In this document: one piece after another, positions 10,340 to 20,473 of the stretch
How positions within the stretch are numbered: the first letter of the stretch is position 1
Layout: the number at the start of each line of letters is the position of its first letter
Assembly (NCBI GenBank): GCA_965237855.1
Contig: CBDEGK010000004.1
Span: 124,001 to 188,000 of the forward strand
Direction: 5' to 3'
Source: CBDEGK01 sp965237855
Lineage (GTDB): Bacteria > Pseudomonadota > Gammaproteobacteria > Pseudomonadales > Halieaceae
Length of the DNA stretch: 64,000 nt
Program-made: the position numbers and the translations under genes
Notes under the pieces: model-generated
The model's database searches: none
Told to the model about the DNA's origin: nothing
Seen by the model: only the letters and a program-made list of their open reading frames with translations

Positions 10340-11528
10340 GGGCGAGCCTCCGCTTGATATTAGACTGCACCACGAAATGGTCGATCAGGGGTGCAAACAG
10401 GTTGGCGAACAGAATGGCCAGCATGATGCCCTCGGGGAATGCCGGGTTCACAACCCGGATAAGCACGGTCATCACACCGATCAAGCCACCGAACCACCAT
10501 TTACCCACATCGGTCATTGCCGCCGACACCGGGTCGGTCGCCATAAACACCATGCCAAAAGCAAAGCCACCGACGACGAAATGCCAGTACCAGGGCACCG
10601 CGAACATTGGATTGGTGTCAGAGCCGGTAGCGTTGAACAACAGGGTGGTCGCCACCATGCCGATCATGACACCGGCGATAATGCGCCAGGCGGCAATCCG
10701 GGTATACACCAGCAAAACACCGCCCAGCAGGATGGCCAGGGTTGAGGTCTCGCCGATCGAGCCCTGCATATTACCAATAAAGGCCTGGCCCAGGCTCAGA
10801 CTTTGTTGCAATACCTCATGTCCCTGGGAAGCCATGACCGACAACGCCGTGGCGCCGGTGTAACCGTCCACCGCGGTCCACACCGCGTCACCGGACATCT
10901 GTGCCGGGTAGGCGAAATATAGGAAAGCCCGACCGGTCAGGGCCGGATTGAGGAAATTCTTGCCGGTGCCGCCGAACACTTCCTTGCCCAGCACCACACC
11001 GAAACTGATACCGAGCGCCACCTGCCACAGGGGGATATCCGGCGGACATGCCAGCGCAAATAGGACAGAGGTGACGAAGAACCCCTCGTTGACCTCGTGG
11101 CCGCGCTTAATGGCAAAGACAATTTCCCAGATAATACCGACCAGGAAGGTGGTGATGTAGATGGGCAGGAAATAAACCGCTCCAAACCAGAAACAATCCC
11201 AGATACTGGTGGGGTCGTTGCCCGCCAGCAAGCCGATCAGGGGGGCGTGCCAATCGGTCAGTACACCGCTGCCAGCGGCGAGAATCGTGTTGCCCTGGAT
11301 ACCCAGGTTGTACATGCCGTAAAACATGGCTGGAAAGGTCGCCAGCCACACGGTAATCATGATCCGTTTCAGGTCCACACCGTCGCGCACGTGGGCGGTA
11401 GAACGGGTCACGCTATCGGGGGCGTAGAGGAAAGTGTCGAATAACTCGTACAATGCATAATACCGCTGGAAGCGGCCGCCTTCCTGGAAGTGGTGCTCGA
11501 GCCCGTCGAGGAACTTACGCAGTGACAC
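10329..11528 (-). CDS. nqrB: Na+-translocating NADH:quinone reductase subunit B
   Basis: Large membrane subunit that carries a covalent FMN and riboflavin and is thought to form the Na+ path. 399 residues, about ten hydrophobic segments. The FMN site is [11 protein letters not shown] with the acceptor threonine at 227. [20 protein letters not shown] is also family-typical. It starts two bases after the nqrA stop, consistent with tight coupling. Confidence 0.97.
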   Translation of the reverse strand: MSLRKFLDGLEHHFQEGGRFQRYYALYELFDTFLYAPDSVTRSTAHVRDGVDLKRIMITVWLATFPAMFYGMYNLGIQGNTILAAGSGVLTDWHAPLIGLLAGNDPTSIWDCFWFGAVYFLPIYITTFLVGIIWEIVFAIKRGHEVNEGFFVTSVLFALACPPDIPLWQVALGISFGVVLGKEVFGGTGKNFLNPALTGRAFLYFAYPAQMSGDAVWTAVDGYTGATALSVMASQGHEVLQQSLSLGQAFIGNMQGSIGETSTLAILLGGVLLVYTRIAAWRIIAGVMIGMVATTLLFNATGSDTNPMFAVPWYWHFVVGGFAFGMVFMATDPVSAAMTDVGKWWFGGLIGVMTVLIRVVNPAFPEGIMLAILFANLFAPLIDHFVVQSNIKRRLARVQ

Positions 11529-11530
11529 TG

Positions 11531-12865
11531 TCAGCCCTCCTTCTCAATGCGCGACAGGTTGTCGCGCAGGATCGGCCCGTACTCGTACTTACCGGGGCAA
11601 ACATAGCTACAAAGTGCCAAATCTTCTTCCTCAAGTTCCAGGCAGCCCAATTGTTGCGCGGTCTGGGTGTCGCCTACGATCAACGCACGCAACAGTTGCG
11701 TCGGTAGGATATCCAGGGGCATGACATCCTCGTAACTGCCCATGGGTACCATGGCGCGTTCACTGCCATTGGTATTTGTCGTCATCGGCAATAGTTTCCG
11801 CGGCAGTATTCTGGACACGTAAATGCGCAGACTGGAGTGCTTATTGAAGCCCGGTGACAACCAACCCATAAATTCGCGATGGCGCCCTTCCAACAGCACA
11901 GATACTTGTTGGTGGTAGCGGCCCAGGTAGGCGGTTCCCGCCTGCACCCGACGCCCGCCCAGTACCGAGCCTGAAATTATGCGATTTTCCCCCTCCGCCA
12001 ATTCGCCAGCGCAGAGGGCCTGTAAATCAGCACCCAGTCGGACGCGCAATAACCGCGGTTGATTGACCTGCGGACCCGCCAGGGCAATAACGCGTTCGGT
12101 GTAGAGCTTACCGTGCTGCAGTAACCGGCCCAGCGCTATGACATCCTGGTAGCCAATGGTCCAGACCACGCGCTGGCTGCTGACCGGGTGCAGGCAGTGA
12201 ACATGTGTGCCCGCCAGGCCTGCCGGATGGGGGCCGGCAAAGCGCTCGCCGACGATAGAGTCGCCTTCAGCCAGGGGGATATCGGCGTCGGGGGCGGCAC
12301 AGACATAAGTCTTGCCGCTGCTGAGTGTAGCCAGCGCTTGTTGTCCGAGTTTGAAAGCCTCTGCTTGTTCGGCAATTACCACCGCCGGGTCTGCGGCCAG
12401 CGGATGGGTGTCCATGGCGGTGATGAAAATGGCCTCGGCCTGGGCATCGGCTGCCGGCACGCAGCTATAGGGCCGGGTGCGCAGGGCGGTCCATTGCCCG
12501 GACTCCAGCATCAGGCGCCTAACGCCGACTGCACCCAGTGCCGCCGGGTCTCCACGGCTAAATTCAACAGCGTCGTCACCGTCGATATCAATCACCACAG
12601 ACTGCAGTACCCGCCTGGCACCGCGGTTAATAGATGCGACCGTACCGGCTGCTGGAGCGGTAAAATTTACGCCGGGATTTTGTTTGTCGATAAAGAGCGT
12701 TTGACCGAGTTTGACCCGGTCACCGACCTGAACTGTCATGGTTGGCTTCATGCCGATGTAGTCGAAGCCGATCAGGGCTACCGAGCGTACGGCTGCCGCA
12801 GCGGATATTACCTGCTCGGGCTGCCCGGATATGGGAATATCCATACCCCGCTTCAGCTTAATCAT
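11531..12865 (-). CDS. nqrA: Na+-translocating NADH:quinone reductase subunit A
   Basis: Cytoplasmic subunit at the head of the nqr run, 444 residues, binds the quinone/inhibitor side of the complex. Recognisable segments: [14 protein letters not shown] start, [43 protein letters not shown], and [20 protein letters not shown]. Cysteines near the C-terminus ([20 protein letters not shown]) are as in relatives. The promoter is expected in the 139-bp gap before the GAPDH gene. Confidence 0.97.
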   Translation of the reverse strand: MIKLKRGMDIPISGQPEQVISAAAAVRSVALIGFDYIGMKPTMTVQVGDRVKLGQTLFIDKQNPGVNFTAPAAGTVASINRGARRVLQSVVIDIDGDDAVEFSRGDPAALGAVGVRRLMLESGQWTALRTRPYSCVPAADAQAEAIFITAMDTHPLAADPAVVIAEQAEAFKLGQQALATLSSGKTYVCAAPDADIPLAEGDSIVGERFAGPHPAGLAGTHVHCLHPVSSQRVVWTIGYQDVIALGRLLQHGKLYTERVIALAGPQVNQPRLLRVRLGADLQALCAGELAEGENRIISGSVLGGRRVQAGTAYLGRYHQQVSVLLEGRHREFMGWLSPGFNKHSSLRIYVSRILPRKLLPMTTNTNGSERAMVPMGSYEDVMPLDILPTQLLRALIVGDTQTAQQLGCLELEEEDLALCSYVCPGKYEYGPILRDNLSRIEKEG

Positions 12866-12934
12866 TCATTGCGCCTGTTGATGAGAATGTGCCAATGGGT
12901 TACGGCTGACAAGAGCCCTCGCCAAGCCGCGCGC

Positions 12935-12940
12935 ATTATA
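12935..12940 (-). promoter_or_regulatory. Putative -10 element for the nqr operon
   Basis: Read on the minus strand there is a perfect TATAAT 70 bp upstream of nqrA, in the context GTATAATGCGCGC. A matching -35 at 16-18 bp spacing is poor. It is the best candidate in the gap, and the GC-rich bases just after it resemble growth-rate-controlled promoters. Inference only. Confidence 0.4.
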
Positions 12941-13004
12941 CGGAATCCCCAATGGTAACGCTACGCCACAGGGGAGAACTCCGTTGATTTTGCACAGGTT
13001 TTTC

Positions 13005-14474
13005 TCAGTCGATTTTCGGGTAGGTGGCGTACTCGATGCCGGCCATTTGCTGCAAAATACGAAACACCTGGCAGCTGTAGCCAAATTCATTGTCGTACCA
13101 CAGGTAGATCACCGCCTGCGTACCATTGACAATGGTTGCCTCAGAGTCAAACACGCAGGCGTGCCGGGAACCGACAAAATCGCTGGAAACCACCTCTGGC
13201 GAATTGGAAAAATCGATTTGCTTGCGCAGGGGTGAGTGCAGCGCCACCGTGCGCATGTACTCGTTGACTTCCTCCGCGCTGGTCCGCTTCTTCAGGTTCA
13301 GGTTGAGAATGGCCATGGAGACATTGGGCGTGGGCACGCGAATCGCGTTGCCGGTGAGCTTACCGGCAAATTGAGGTAAGACCTTGCCTACCGCAGTAGC
13401 CGCGCCGGTTTCCGTGAGCACCATATTGAGCGGAGCGCTGCGACCGCGGCGATTGGCCTTGTGATAGTTGTCGGTCAGGTTCTGGTCGTTGGTGTAGGCG
13501 TGCACCGTTTCCACATGGCCAGTGATAATGCCAAATTCATCGTCCAGGGCTTTCAGCGGTGGCGCGATCGCATTGGTGGTGCAGGAAGCCGCAGAAATTA
13601 GCGTGTCGCTGTCACTGATTTCGTGGCTATTAATGCCGTGCACTATATTTTTCATATCCCCTTTACCCGGCGCCGTCAGGATGACCTTGGCCGCGCCCTT
13701 GGACTTGAGATGGCGGGAAAGGCCGGCTTCATCGCGCCACATACCGGTGTTGTCGATGATCAGGGCATCATCAATACCGTAGGCGGTGTAATCAATTTCA
13801 TCCGGGGCATCGGCGTAGATCACCTGGACCTCATTGCCATTGGCGACAAAGGAATTGCGTTCTTCATCGACCCGGATGGTGCCACTGAAGGGACCGTGTA
13901 CCGAATCCCGGCGCAACAGGCTGGCTCGTTTGACCAGATCGTTTTCGGCCTTGCCCTTGCGTACCACGATGGCGCGCAGGCGCAGGGTGTCGCCGCCATC
14001 CGCTTTCTCTACCAGCAGACGCGCCAACAGGCGGCCAATGCGACCGAAGCCGTACAACACGACATCGCGGGGTTTCTGCAAGGGCTTGTTGTTGCCGCCC
14101 ACCAGGCCCGCCACTTGTTGCAGGACATACTTCTTGACGCTGAGGCCCTGCTCGCGGCCCTCTTCCTCGTATCCGACGGCAATGCGGCCCACGTCGATAT
14201 GCGCCGTACCCAGGTCGAGGCTGGCCAGCGTCTTGATCACCGGGTAGGTCTCGAACTCCGACAATTCATTCTGCTCGACCTGCCGCACATAGCGGTGATC
14301 CTGCATGATATCCAGCACCGAGCGATTGACCAGGGAGTGGCCATACAGATAGGTTTTGACGCTATTCTCACGGGACAATTTGCCAACCAACGGAATCATG
14401 GCTTCGGCCAGTGCTTCCCGCTCCTTCCAGTCCTGGAAATAATCTTCGGGACGACTGCGTTCACGATCGGTCAC
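13005..14474 (-). CDS. gap: Extended glyceraldehyde-3-phosphate dehydrogenase
   Basis: Oxidises glyceraldehyde 3-phosphate to 1,3-bisphosphoglycerate or works in the reverse, gluconeogenic direction. At 489 residues it is about 150 longer than classical GAPDH. The extra part is an N-terminal extension (1 to about 135) before the Rossmann motif GFGRIGR (142-148). Catalytic cysteine is C298 in AASCTTNAIAP. Later motifs TGNAIRVPTPNVSMA and WYDNEFGYSCQV are standard. This long form is known next to mfd in Pseudomonas (memory). Divergent from mfd across 111 bp. Cofactor preference and direction cannot be read from sequence. Confidence 0.92.
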   Translation of the reverse strand: MTDRERSRPEDYFQDWKEREALAEAMIPLVGKLSRENSVKTYLYGHSLVNRSVLDIMQDHRYVRQVEQNELSEFETYPVIKTLASLDLGTAHIDVGRIAVGYEEEGREQGLSVKKYVLQQVAGLVGGNNKPLQKPRDVVLYGFGRIGRLLARLLVEKADGGDTLRLRAIVVRKGKAENDLVKRASLLRRDSVHGPFSGTIRVDEERNSFVANGNEVQVIYADAPDEIDYTAYGIDDALIIDNTGMWRDEAGLSRHLKSKGAAKVILTAPGKGDMKNIVHGINSHEISDSDTLISAASCTTNAIAPPLKALDDEFGIITGHVETVHAYTNDQNLTDNYHKANRRGRSAPLNMVLTETGAATAVGKVLPQFAGKLTGNAIRVPTPNVSMAILNLNLKKRTSAEEVNEYMRTVALHSPLRKQIDFSNSPEVVSSDFVGSRHACVFDSEATIVNGTQAVIYLWYDNEFGYSCQVFRILQQMAGIEYATYPKID

Positions 14475-14585
14475 TTATATTTACCTGCTCGAGTGATGAA
14501 AATTTGCGGGTATTATCTTCATATGGTGGGGACCACGCAAGCTGGCTACAATAGCCCGCCGCAATAACAGGTATTTCTGCCAAAA

Positions 14586-17500
14586 ATGTTCCAGGATATT
14601 CTCGATAATCTGGCCAATCTCGATGCTACAGCGCGTCGAACCGCCATCGGCCCGGTGTACGGCAGTTCCGCCGCCTGCCTGCTGGCCCAGCTGGCCACCA
14701 AGGCCGGCGTACACGTCGCTATAACCCGCGACAGTCTCAGCGCCTACCAGCTAATTCGGGAACTGCAGTTTTACAGCCGCGGCAGCGAGCTGGAGATTCT
14801 CGCTTTCCCGGACTGGGAAACCCTGCCCTACGACAATTTTTCTCCTCACCAGGACATCCTGTCCGAGCGACTGCATACCCTGTACCGACTGCCACAGTTG
14901 CAGCACGGCATCCTGGTGGTGCCCATCTCCACACTGATGCACCGACTGGCACCGGTGAGCTATATCGCTGGCAATAGCCTGATGCTCGATCTCGGCCAGC
15001 AACTGGATGTGGACCTGTTCCGGCGTAATCTCCAGCGCAGCGGCTATCGAAATGTCGAAACCGTGTTTGAGCACGGCGAATTTGCCCTGCGCGGCTCCCT
15101 GTTGGATGTTTTCCCCATGGGCAGCGCCAGTCCCTATCGCATCGACCTGTTGGACGACGAGGTGGAGACACTGCGTATCTTCGACCCGGAGACCCAGCGC
15201 ACGATTAAAAAGGTTGACCGCATTCGCCTGCTGCCAGCCCGCGAATTTGCCCTGCACAGAGAAGCCATCAGTCGTTTCCAGGACAACTGGCTACACGAGT
15301 TCAATGTCGACCACGACGCCTGCCCCATGTACAGCGAAGTCGGCGCAGGTCGCGCACCCGGTGGCAGTGAGTATTACCTGCCGCTGTTTTTTGAGGACTG
15401 CGCCACACTCTTTGACTACCTGCCCGAGCAATGTCAGTTGATCGCCGTTGGTGAACACCATCAGGCGGCCCAGGATTTCTGGGCACAGGTGCAGAACCGC
15501 TACGAGGAGTACGGTATCGATCCAAGGCGACCTCTGCTAGCGCCCAATCGCAGCTTCGTGCCGGTGGAGGAGCTCTACCAACAGCTGCGCCAGCACGGCA
15601 TGATCGAGTTCCGCACCGACCCCAAGGCACCCGTGCACATCGCTACCGGTCTGAAGCCGGCACCCAATCTAACTCCTGACAACAACCTGGCGCCGGCGCT
15701 GATGCTGGCCAAATTTCTGCAGGAACACGAAGGACCCACACTCTTGTGCGCGGAGTCCGCTGGCCGCCGCGAGATCCTGTTGGAATCCCTGGCTAGCCAC
15801 GGGCTGGAGCCGGTGCTGGTGGAGAGTTGGCAGCAATTCCTTGAGCAGGGCCACCGCCTGGCCATGGTCACCGCACCGGTTGATCGGGGCCTGTACTGGG
15901 GCCCGGGCCAGCCGACATTGATTGCCGAGGCCCAGCTATTTGGTAATCGTGTTGCCCAGCGCCGTCGGCGCGACGCCAACCAGGTGCAAACGGCGACCAA
16001 TATCAAGAACATCAACGAATTACGCGCTGGCGTACCGGTGGTTCATATCGACCATGGCGTCGGTCGCTACGAGGGTTTGCAGACCCTGGAAATTGACGAT
16101 CAACTGACAGAATTTATCAGTCTTCAATATGCCGACGCCTCGAGATTGTATGTCCCGGTTGCCAGTCTGCACCTGATCAGCCGCTACAGTGGCAGCGATC
16201 CGGAGACGGCACCTCTGCATCGGCTCGGCAGCGAACAGTGGAAAAAAGCCCGCCGCAAGGCTGGCGAAAAAGTCTCTGACGTCGCCGCTGAATTGCTGGA
16301 GGTATACGCCCGTCGGGAGGCCCGGCCGGGCCATGCGTTCGCCTTTGATGAAGCCGAATACGAGAAATTCAGCGCCGCCTTCCCATTCGAGGAAACCCCG
16401 GACCAGGCAGATGCCATCCACACAGTGCTCAAGGACATGCGCTCAGACCAGGTTATGGATCGACTGATCTGTGGCGACGTGGGCTTTGGCAAGACCGAGG
16501 TGGCCATGCGAGCGGCCTTTGTGGCGGTCCAGAACGACAAGCAAGTTGCCATTCTGGTGCCCACCACCCTGCTGGCCCAACAACACTTCGGCTCGTTCAG
16601 TGACCGTTTCGCCGACTGGCCGGTCACCGTAGAAGTGATCTCGCGCTTTCGCAGTACCAGTGAACAGAACGCCATCATAGAGAAGGTAAAAGCCGGCAAG
16701 GTCGATATCCTGATCGGCACGCATAAGTTACTTAGTAGCCAGCTCCGTTATCGCGACCTGGGCCTGCTGATCATCGATGAGGAACACCGCTTCGGGGTAA
16801 AACAAAAGGAAGTCATCAAGGCCATGCGCGCCGAGGTAGACATTCTCACCCTCACCGCAACGCCCATTCCACGCACCTTGAACATGGCCCTGGGCGGCCT
16901 GCGCGACCTCTCCATTATCGCCACGCCACCCGCCCGCCGACTCTCCATTAACACCTTTGTGCGGGAGTACAATATCGCTCTGATCAAGGAAGCGGTGACC
17001 CGGGAGACCCTGCGTGGCGGCCAGGTCTACTACCTGCACAACGAGGTCCGCACCATAGAGGAGACCGGCCGCAAGCTGCAGGAACTGCTGCCGGACCTGC
17101 GCATCGGCATCGCCCACGGTCAATTGCGAGAGCGACAGCTGGAACAGGTCATGTCGGCCTTCTACCACCAGCAATACCATGTCCTGTTGTGCTCGACGAT
17201 CATTGAAACCGGCATCGATGTGCCCAATGCCAACACCATCATTATTGAACGCGCCGACAAGTTTGGCCTGGCCCAGTTACACCAGCTGCGTGGTCGCGTC
17301 GGTCGCTCCCACCACCAGGCCTACGCCTACCTGTTGTGTCCGCCCCGCTCCGCCATGACCGGGGACGCCGAAAAGCGACTGGCCGCCATTGAAGCCTCCG
17401 GCGACCTGGGCGCGGGCTACCTGTTGGCGACCCAGGACCTGGAGATTCGCGGCGCCGGCGAGTTGCTCGGCGATGAGCAGAGTGGCCAAATTCACAGCGT

Positions 17501-18047
17501 GGGCTTTTCTCTCTACATGGAGATGCTCGAGCGGGCGGTTGAATCCCTGCGCCGCGGGGAGATTCCCGACCCAGAGGGGGTCGGTGCTCACCCCACAGAG
17601 GTCAATCTGCGGGCGCCGGCGTTGATCCCGGATGATTACCTGCCGGACATCAATAGCCGCCTTGTCCTGTACAAACGTATTGCCGCCGCCGGCAGTGATG
17701 AAGATTTGAAGGATATCCAGGTTGAGATGATTGACCGCTTTGGCTTACTGCCAGTGCCCAGCCGCAACCTGTTTCAAACCACCGAGACCAAATTGCAGGC
17801 AGCGGCACTGGGGATTGCCAAAATTGATGTGGGCGAGCGCGGCGGCAGCATCGAATTCAGTGACAAGACCCGGGTCAATCCCATGAGCCTGGTCCGGTTG
17901 GTTCAGGAACAATCGCAAATCTTTCGACTCACTAATGGCAACCGACTGCGCTTCGACTTTGAACTGCCGGACTTCCATGAGAGACTGAATTTTGTCAAGG
18001 AACTACTAATCGCCATGGAATCAGAGAGCACCGAGGCCGCTGCGTGA
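14586..18047 (+). CDS. mfd: Transcription-repair coupling factor
   Basis: Removes RNA polymerase stalled at DNA lesions and recruits UvrA. 1153 residues, full length. UvrB-like N-terminal module, RNA-polymerase-interacting region around VPVVHIDHGVGRYEGL (about 480), translocase Walker A GDVGFGKTEVAMRAAF near 630, DEEH box (IIDEEHRFG) near 730, TATPIPRTL, QLRGRVGRSHHQAYAYL, and a C-terminal TRCF domain. A TACAAT at 14547-14552 could be its -10, but the -35 is weak. The last four bases overlap the GTG start of csiV. Confidence 0.98.
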   Translation: MFQDILDNLANLDATARRTAIGPVYGSSAACLLAQLATKAGVHVAITRDSLSAYQLIRELQFYSRGSELEILAFPDWETLPYDNFSPHQDILSERLHTLYRLPQLQHGILVVPISTLMHRLAPVSYIAGNSLMLDLGQQLDVDLFRRNLQRSGYRNVETVFEHGEFALRGSLLDVFPMGSASPYRIDLLDDEVETLRIFDPETQRTIKKVDRIRLLPAREFALHREAISRFQDNWLHEFNVDHDACPMYSEVGAGRAPGGSEYYLPLFFEDCATLFDYLPEQCQLIAVGEHHQAAQDFWAQVQNRYEEYGIDPRRPLLAPNRSFVPVEELYQQLRQHGMIEFRTDPKAPVHIATGLKPAPNLTPDNNLAPALMLAKFLQEHEGPTLLCAESAGRREILLESLASHGLEPVLVESWQQFLEQGHRLAMVTAPVDRGLYWGPGQPTLIAEAQLFGNRVAQRRRRDANQVQTATNIKNINELRAGVPVVHIDHGVGRYEGLQTLEIDDQLTEFISLQYADASRLYVPVASLHLISRYSGSDPETAPLHRLGSEQWKKARRKAGEKVSDVAAELLEVYARREARPGHAFAFDEAEYEKFSAAFPFEETPDQADAIHTVLKDMRSDQVMDRLICGDVGFGKTEVAMRAAFVAVQNDKQVAILVPTTLLAQQHFGSFSDRFADWPVTVEVISRFRSTSEQNAIIEKVKAGKVDILIGTHKLLSSQLRYRDLGLLIIDEEHRFGVKQKEVIKAMRAEVDILTLTATPIPRTLNMALGGLRDLSIIATPPARRLSINTFVREYNIALIKEAVTRETLRGGQVYYLHNEVRTIEETGRKLQELLPDLRIGIAHGQLRERQLEQVMSAFYHQQYHVLLCSTIIETGIDVPNANTIIIERADKFGLAQLHQLRGRVGRSHHQAYAYLLCPPRSAMTGDAEKRLAAIEASGDLGAGYLLATQDLEIRGAGELLGDEQSGQIHSVGFSLYMEMLERAVESLRRGEIPDPEGVGAHPTEVNLRAPALIPDDYLPDINSRLVLYKRIAAAGSDEDLKDIQVEMIDRFGLLPVPSRNLFQTTETKLQAAALGIAKIDVGERGGSIEFSDKTRVNPMSLVRLVQEQSQIFRLTNGNRLRFDFELPDFHERLNFVKELLIAMESESTEAAA

Positions 18048-19111
18048 TCCGTAACACCATCTTTATCGCATTGCTTTCCTCCCTACTGGCCCATGGCAGC
18101 CACGCGCAGGAACGACCCCGCGATGATACCAACTGGTATACCGTCGAGTTGATCGTATTCCGTTACCTGCAGCCCGACAGTGCGGAAATTTTTCCGCTGC
18201 TACCCGAGCTGAAGTATCCAGACACATTGCAGTCCCTGGCAGCAGGAGCAAGCTTCCTGGAGCTGGATCAGGACTTTGAGCTGAGGGGACCCGAGGCCCG
18301 CAAACCAACCGCTGCCTTTAGCCTTGAAAGTGCTTTGGCGGCAATGACCGAACCGGCCCCAGCTGCTGAACTCTCTGCTGAACTTGCTCCAGAGCTCTCG
18401 TCAGGGCTTCCCCCGCAGACGGCCGCACCGGATTACCGGGTGCCCGCCGCCTATAAGCTGCTCGATGCAGCGGCGCGGGAATTCAACAGCGAACGCACGC
18501 GTATCGGTCGCAGTAAGGACATGCGGGTCTTGTTCCACCAGGCCTGGCGTCAGCCTGTCCACGGCCGCGACCAGGCCAACCCCATTCAAATTCAGAGTGA
18601 GGGCGACACCGATTACCCGGTGCTGCAAGGCAGCATCAAACTCTACGTCTCGCGCTATTTGCACCTGGAAAGCAATTTGTGGTTGAACCATAGCCGTGCC
18701 GATTTACCAGAGGGCTGGGCCATGCCTGCGCCGCCGCCAGCACCAGCGCCCCCCTACCAAAGCATTGACTATGAATTTCGGGTAGCGTTACCCGCTCAAG
18801 CCTTTTTCGACCCAACCGGCATACGGCTCGACGATCTCGCCAGCGTACTACTGGAGGGAATAGATATTGCAACGCTGCCAGCGCGCCTGGATGCCGTTGG
18901 CAAACCAATAGTAGCCCTGGACGAAGCCGAGTTCCTGGCGCGACGTTTTTACACGCCGTTCAATCACGCCATCTTGCTGCAACAGCGGCGCCGTATGCGC
19001 GGCGGCGAGTTACATTACATCGATCATCCCCGCCTGGGATTGATGATCAAGCTGACACCCTATGAGTTCAGCCCGATTGTGCCCGCTGCAGTTGGACCAG
19101 GCTCGCGCTGA
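18044..19111 (+). CDS. CsiV-family periplasmic protein
   Basis: About 355 residues starting at GTG in a GTGA overlap with the mfd stop. N-terminal signal peptide MIRNTIFIALLSSLLAHG ending SHAQ, so it is exported. NWYTVELIVFRY near residue 30 is the family signature; the family was described from Vibrio CsiV, reported to bind peptidoglycan and affect PBP1a activation. A Pro/Ala/Glu-rich linker lies around residues 100-130, and LQGSIKLYVSRYLHLESNLWL is the conserved core. The final 44 bp overlap the convergent MTIP gene. Function in this organism is inferred only from family. Confidence 0.8.
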   Translation: MIRNTIFIALLSSLLAHGSHAQERPRDDTNWYTVELIVFRYLQPDSAEIFPLLPELKYPDTLQSLAAGASFLELDQDFELRGPEARKPTAAFSLESALAAMTEPAPAAELSAELAPELSSGLPPQTAAPDYRVPAAYKLLDAAAREFNSERTRIGRSKDMRVLFHQAWRQPVHGRDQANPIQIQSEGDTDYPVLQGSIKLYVSRYLHLESNLWLNHSRADLPEGWAMPAPPPAPAPPYQSIDYEFRVALPAQAFFDPTGIRLDDLASVLLEGIDIATLPARLDAVGKPIVALDEAEFLARRFYTPFNHAILLQQRRRMRGGELHYIDHPRLGLMIKLTPYEFSPIVPAAVGPGSR

Positions 19112-19814
19112 CCTGCTGTGCCGCCTGCGCCAGCACCTCCGTCATTGCCGTCAGAGTGATAGGCTGGTCGGATAGTCCCGCGCCGGGATTCACTACGATG
19201 CAGAGGGAGGCATAAGCCAGATCCAGCTCCCGCGCCAGGGCCGCCTCCGGCATACCGGTCATACCGACCACATCACCGCCATCCTGGCGCAGTCGCTTTA
19301 CTTCGGCAGCGGTTTCCAGGCGCGGCCCCTGGGTGGTCGCATAGACTCCGCCATCGAGACAATCAGCACCACTGGTCCGAATCGCAGCGACCAGGTCACG
19401 GCGTAATTGCGCGCTGTAGGGATGGGTAAAATCAATGTGCTGGAGACGATCGGAGCTGCTGTCAAAGTAGGTCTGTTCACGGCCCCAGGTGTAGTCGATC
19501 AGTTGGTCCGGCACCACTAATGCTCCAGGCAGTAGCTCGGCTCGCAAGCCGCCGACCGCATTGATGGCCACTACCTGGGTCACACCAAGTTCACGCAACA
19601 ACCACAGATTGGCGCGGTAATTGATAGCGTGTGGAGGCAGCGCGTGGGGTCGACCATGGCGGGGTAAAAACCACAGTGGGCAACCTTTCAGCTGCCCCGC
19701 CAGCGCCGGGTGTGATGCCTCGCCCCAGGGAGTATCCAGCATCACCCCCCGCTCTACTTCGAAATCCGGTAATTGCCCCAAGCCAGTGCCACCAATTACT
19801 GCCAGTTCGCTCAT
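19068..19814 (-). CDS. S-methyl-5'-thioinosine phosphorylase-like enzyme (MTIP/MTAP family)
   Basis: Purine nucleoside phosphorylase family member, 248 residues. Starts MSELAVIGGTGLGQL with the phosphate-binding GGTG; LPRHGRPHALPPHAINYRAN, VAINAVGGLRAELLPGALVV and GMTGMPEAALARELDLAYA are the PNP/MTAP core motifs. Position after csiV matches Pseudomonas, where the homolog acts on methylthioinosine rather than methylthioadenosine, so an MTIP role in methionine and purine salvage is likely. Distinguishing MTIP from MTAP needs active-site comparison. Confidence 0.85.
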   Translation of the reverse strand: MSELAVIGGTGLGQLPDFEVERGVMLDTPWGEASHPALAGQLKGCPLWFLPRHGRPHALPPHAINYRANLWLLRELGVTQVVAINAVGGLRAELLPGALVVPDQLIDYTWGREQTYFDSSSDRLQHIDFTHPYSAQLRRDLVAAIRTSGADCLDGGVYATTQGPRLETAAEVKRLRQDGGDVVGMTGMPEAALARELDLAYASLCIVVNPGAGLSDQPITLTAMTEVLAQAAQQVSASLVQLQRAQSG

Positions 19815-19845
19815 TTAATTTCCACCGCCTTATACAATTTTTTTA

Positions 19846-19875
19846 TTTATACGACAGGCTTTAATACCCTTGCAA
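19846..19875 (-). promoter_or_regulatory. Putative sigma70 promoter of the MTIP gene
   Basis: On the minus strand TTGCAA (19870-19875), an 18-bp spacer and TATAAA (19846-19851), about 32 bp before the MTIP start, in an AT-rich gap. Confidence 0.5.
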
Positions 19876-20061
19876 CCTTAAAACCACGCCGCCGATAAAT
19901 GTAGTCTGCGCTAGCTCATTGTTAAGCCTTTGATCTTGTAGTTAAAGTTAAAAGACCTATATCTTTGGACTATTTGGCAAGTGCTTGTTAGACACTTTCA
20001 GCATAATGGACAGCCTCTGCCAGTTTGATATGTTTATCCCAACGAGCGCGAGGTGCAGTTG

Positions 20062-20379
20062 ATGAAGCTATTGGGTCCGAAAGTTGGGGAGTGGTACCAG
20101 GACATTCAAACCGGGGCGACCTTCGAGGTCGTGGCTTGGGACCCACAGACACTGCTGGTGGAAACCCAGCACATCGATGGTGAAATCAGCGAATATGACC
20201 TGGACTCGTGGCGCGAATTACTACTGGTGTCAGTTGAGGAACCAGAAGACTGGCGCAACCCCTATGAACTCGACGGCGAAGCCGGCCAGGATCCCGACCT
20301 GCCCTTCCACCCGGAGGATTGGTCTGGTCCGATTAACGCCATAGAGCCAGAATTCATGCACGGGGTCGACGAGTCCTAA
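20062..20379 (+). CDS. Small acidic conserved protein (DUF6763-like)
   Basis: About 105 residues of unknown function. I prefer ATG at 20062 (MKLLGPKVGEWYQDI) over GTG at 20053 because GAGGTG sits at suitable distance before the ATG. The N-terminal half is an apparently folded domain (GATFEVVAWDPQTLLVE, then SEYDLDSWRELLLV); the second half is acidic, with many Asp/Glu/Pro residues. No cysteines and no membrane segment. It resembles the small gammaproteobacterial family I recall as DUF6763; that link is from memory and unsure. The gene stands alone between the MTIP gene and lexA. Confidence 0.68.
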   Translation: MKLLGPKVGEWYQDIQTGATFEVVAWDPQTLLVETQHIDGEISEYDLDSWRELLLVSVEEPEDWRNPYELDGEAGQDPDLPFHPEDWSGPINAIEPEFMHGVDES

Positions 20380-20400
20380 ATAGGGGTGACCGGGTCGCGT

Positions 20401-20470
20401 AGACCCCTTTTTCCACTCCATTCCTTTTATTCAGTTTTCCTTCGGAAAAAGGGGTCTGACCCCTTTTTGG
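20401..20470. repeat. REP-like palindromic element with three complementary arms
   Basis: A perfect 14-bp inverted repeat (AGACCCCTTTTTCC at 20401-20414 and its complement at 20444-20457) is followed directly by GACCCCTTTTTGG (20458-20470). The second and third arms therefore also form a 23-bp near-perfect palindrome (20446-20468) with a GGGGTC/GACCCC core and T-run. It looks like the dispersed GGGGTCAGACCCC-type repeats of gammaproteobacteria, and it could also end transcription from the gene before it. Confidence 0.7.
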
Positions 20471-20473
20471 TCC

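Noticed and set aside
13623..14567. Long plus-strand frame opposite the GAPDH gene
   Set aside because: No domain; antisense shadow of a conserved gene.
20401..20470. CRISPR-like or riboswitch reading of the palindrome
   Set aside because: Only one element with no spacer pattern; it fits a REP/terminator palindrome better.
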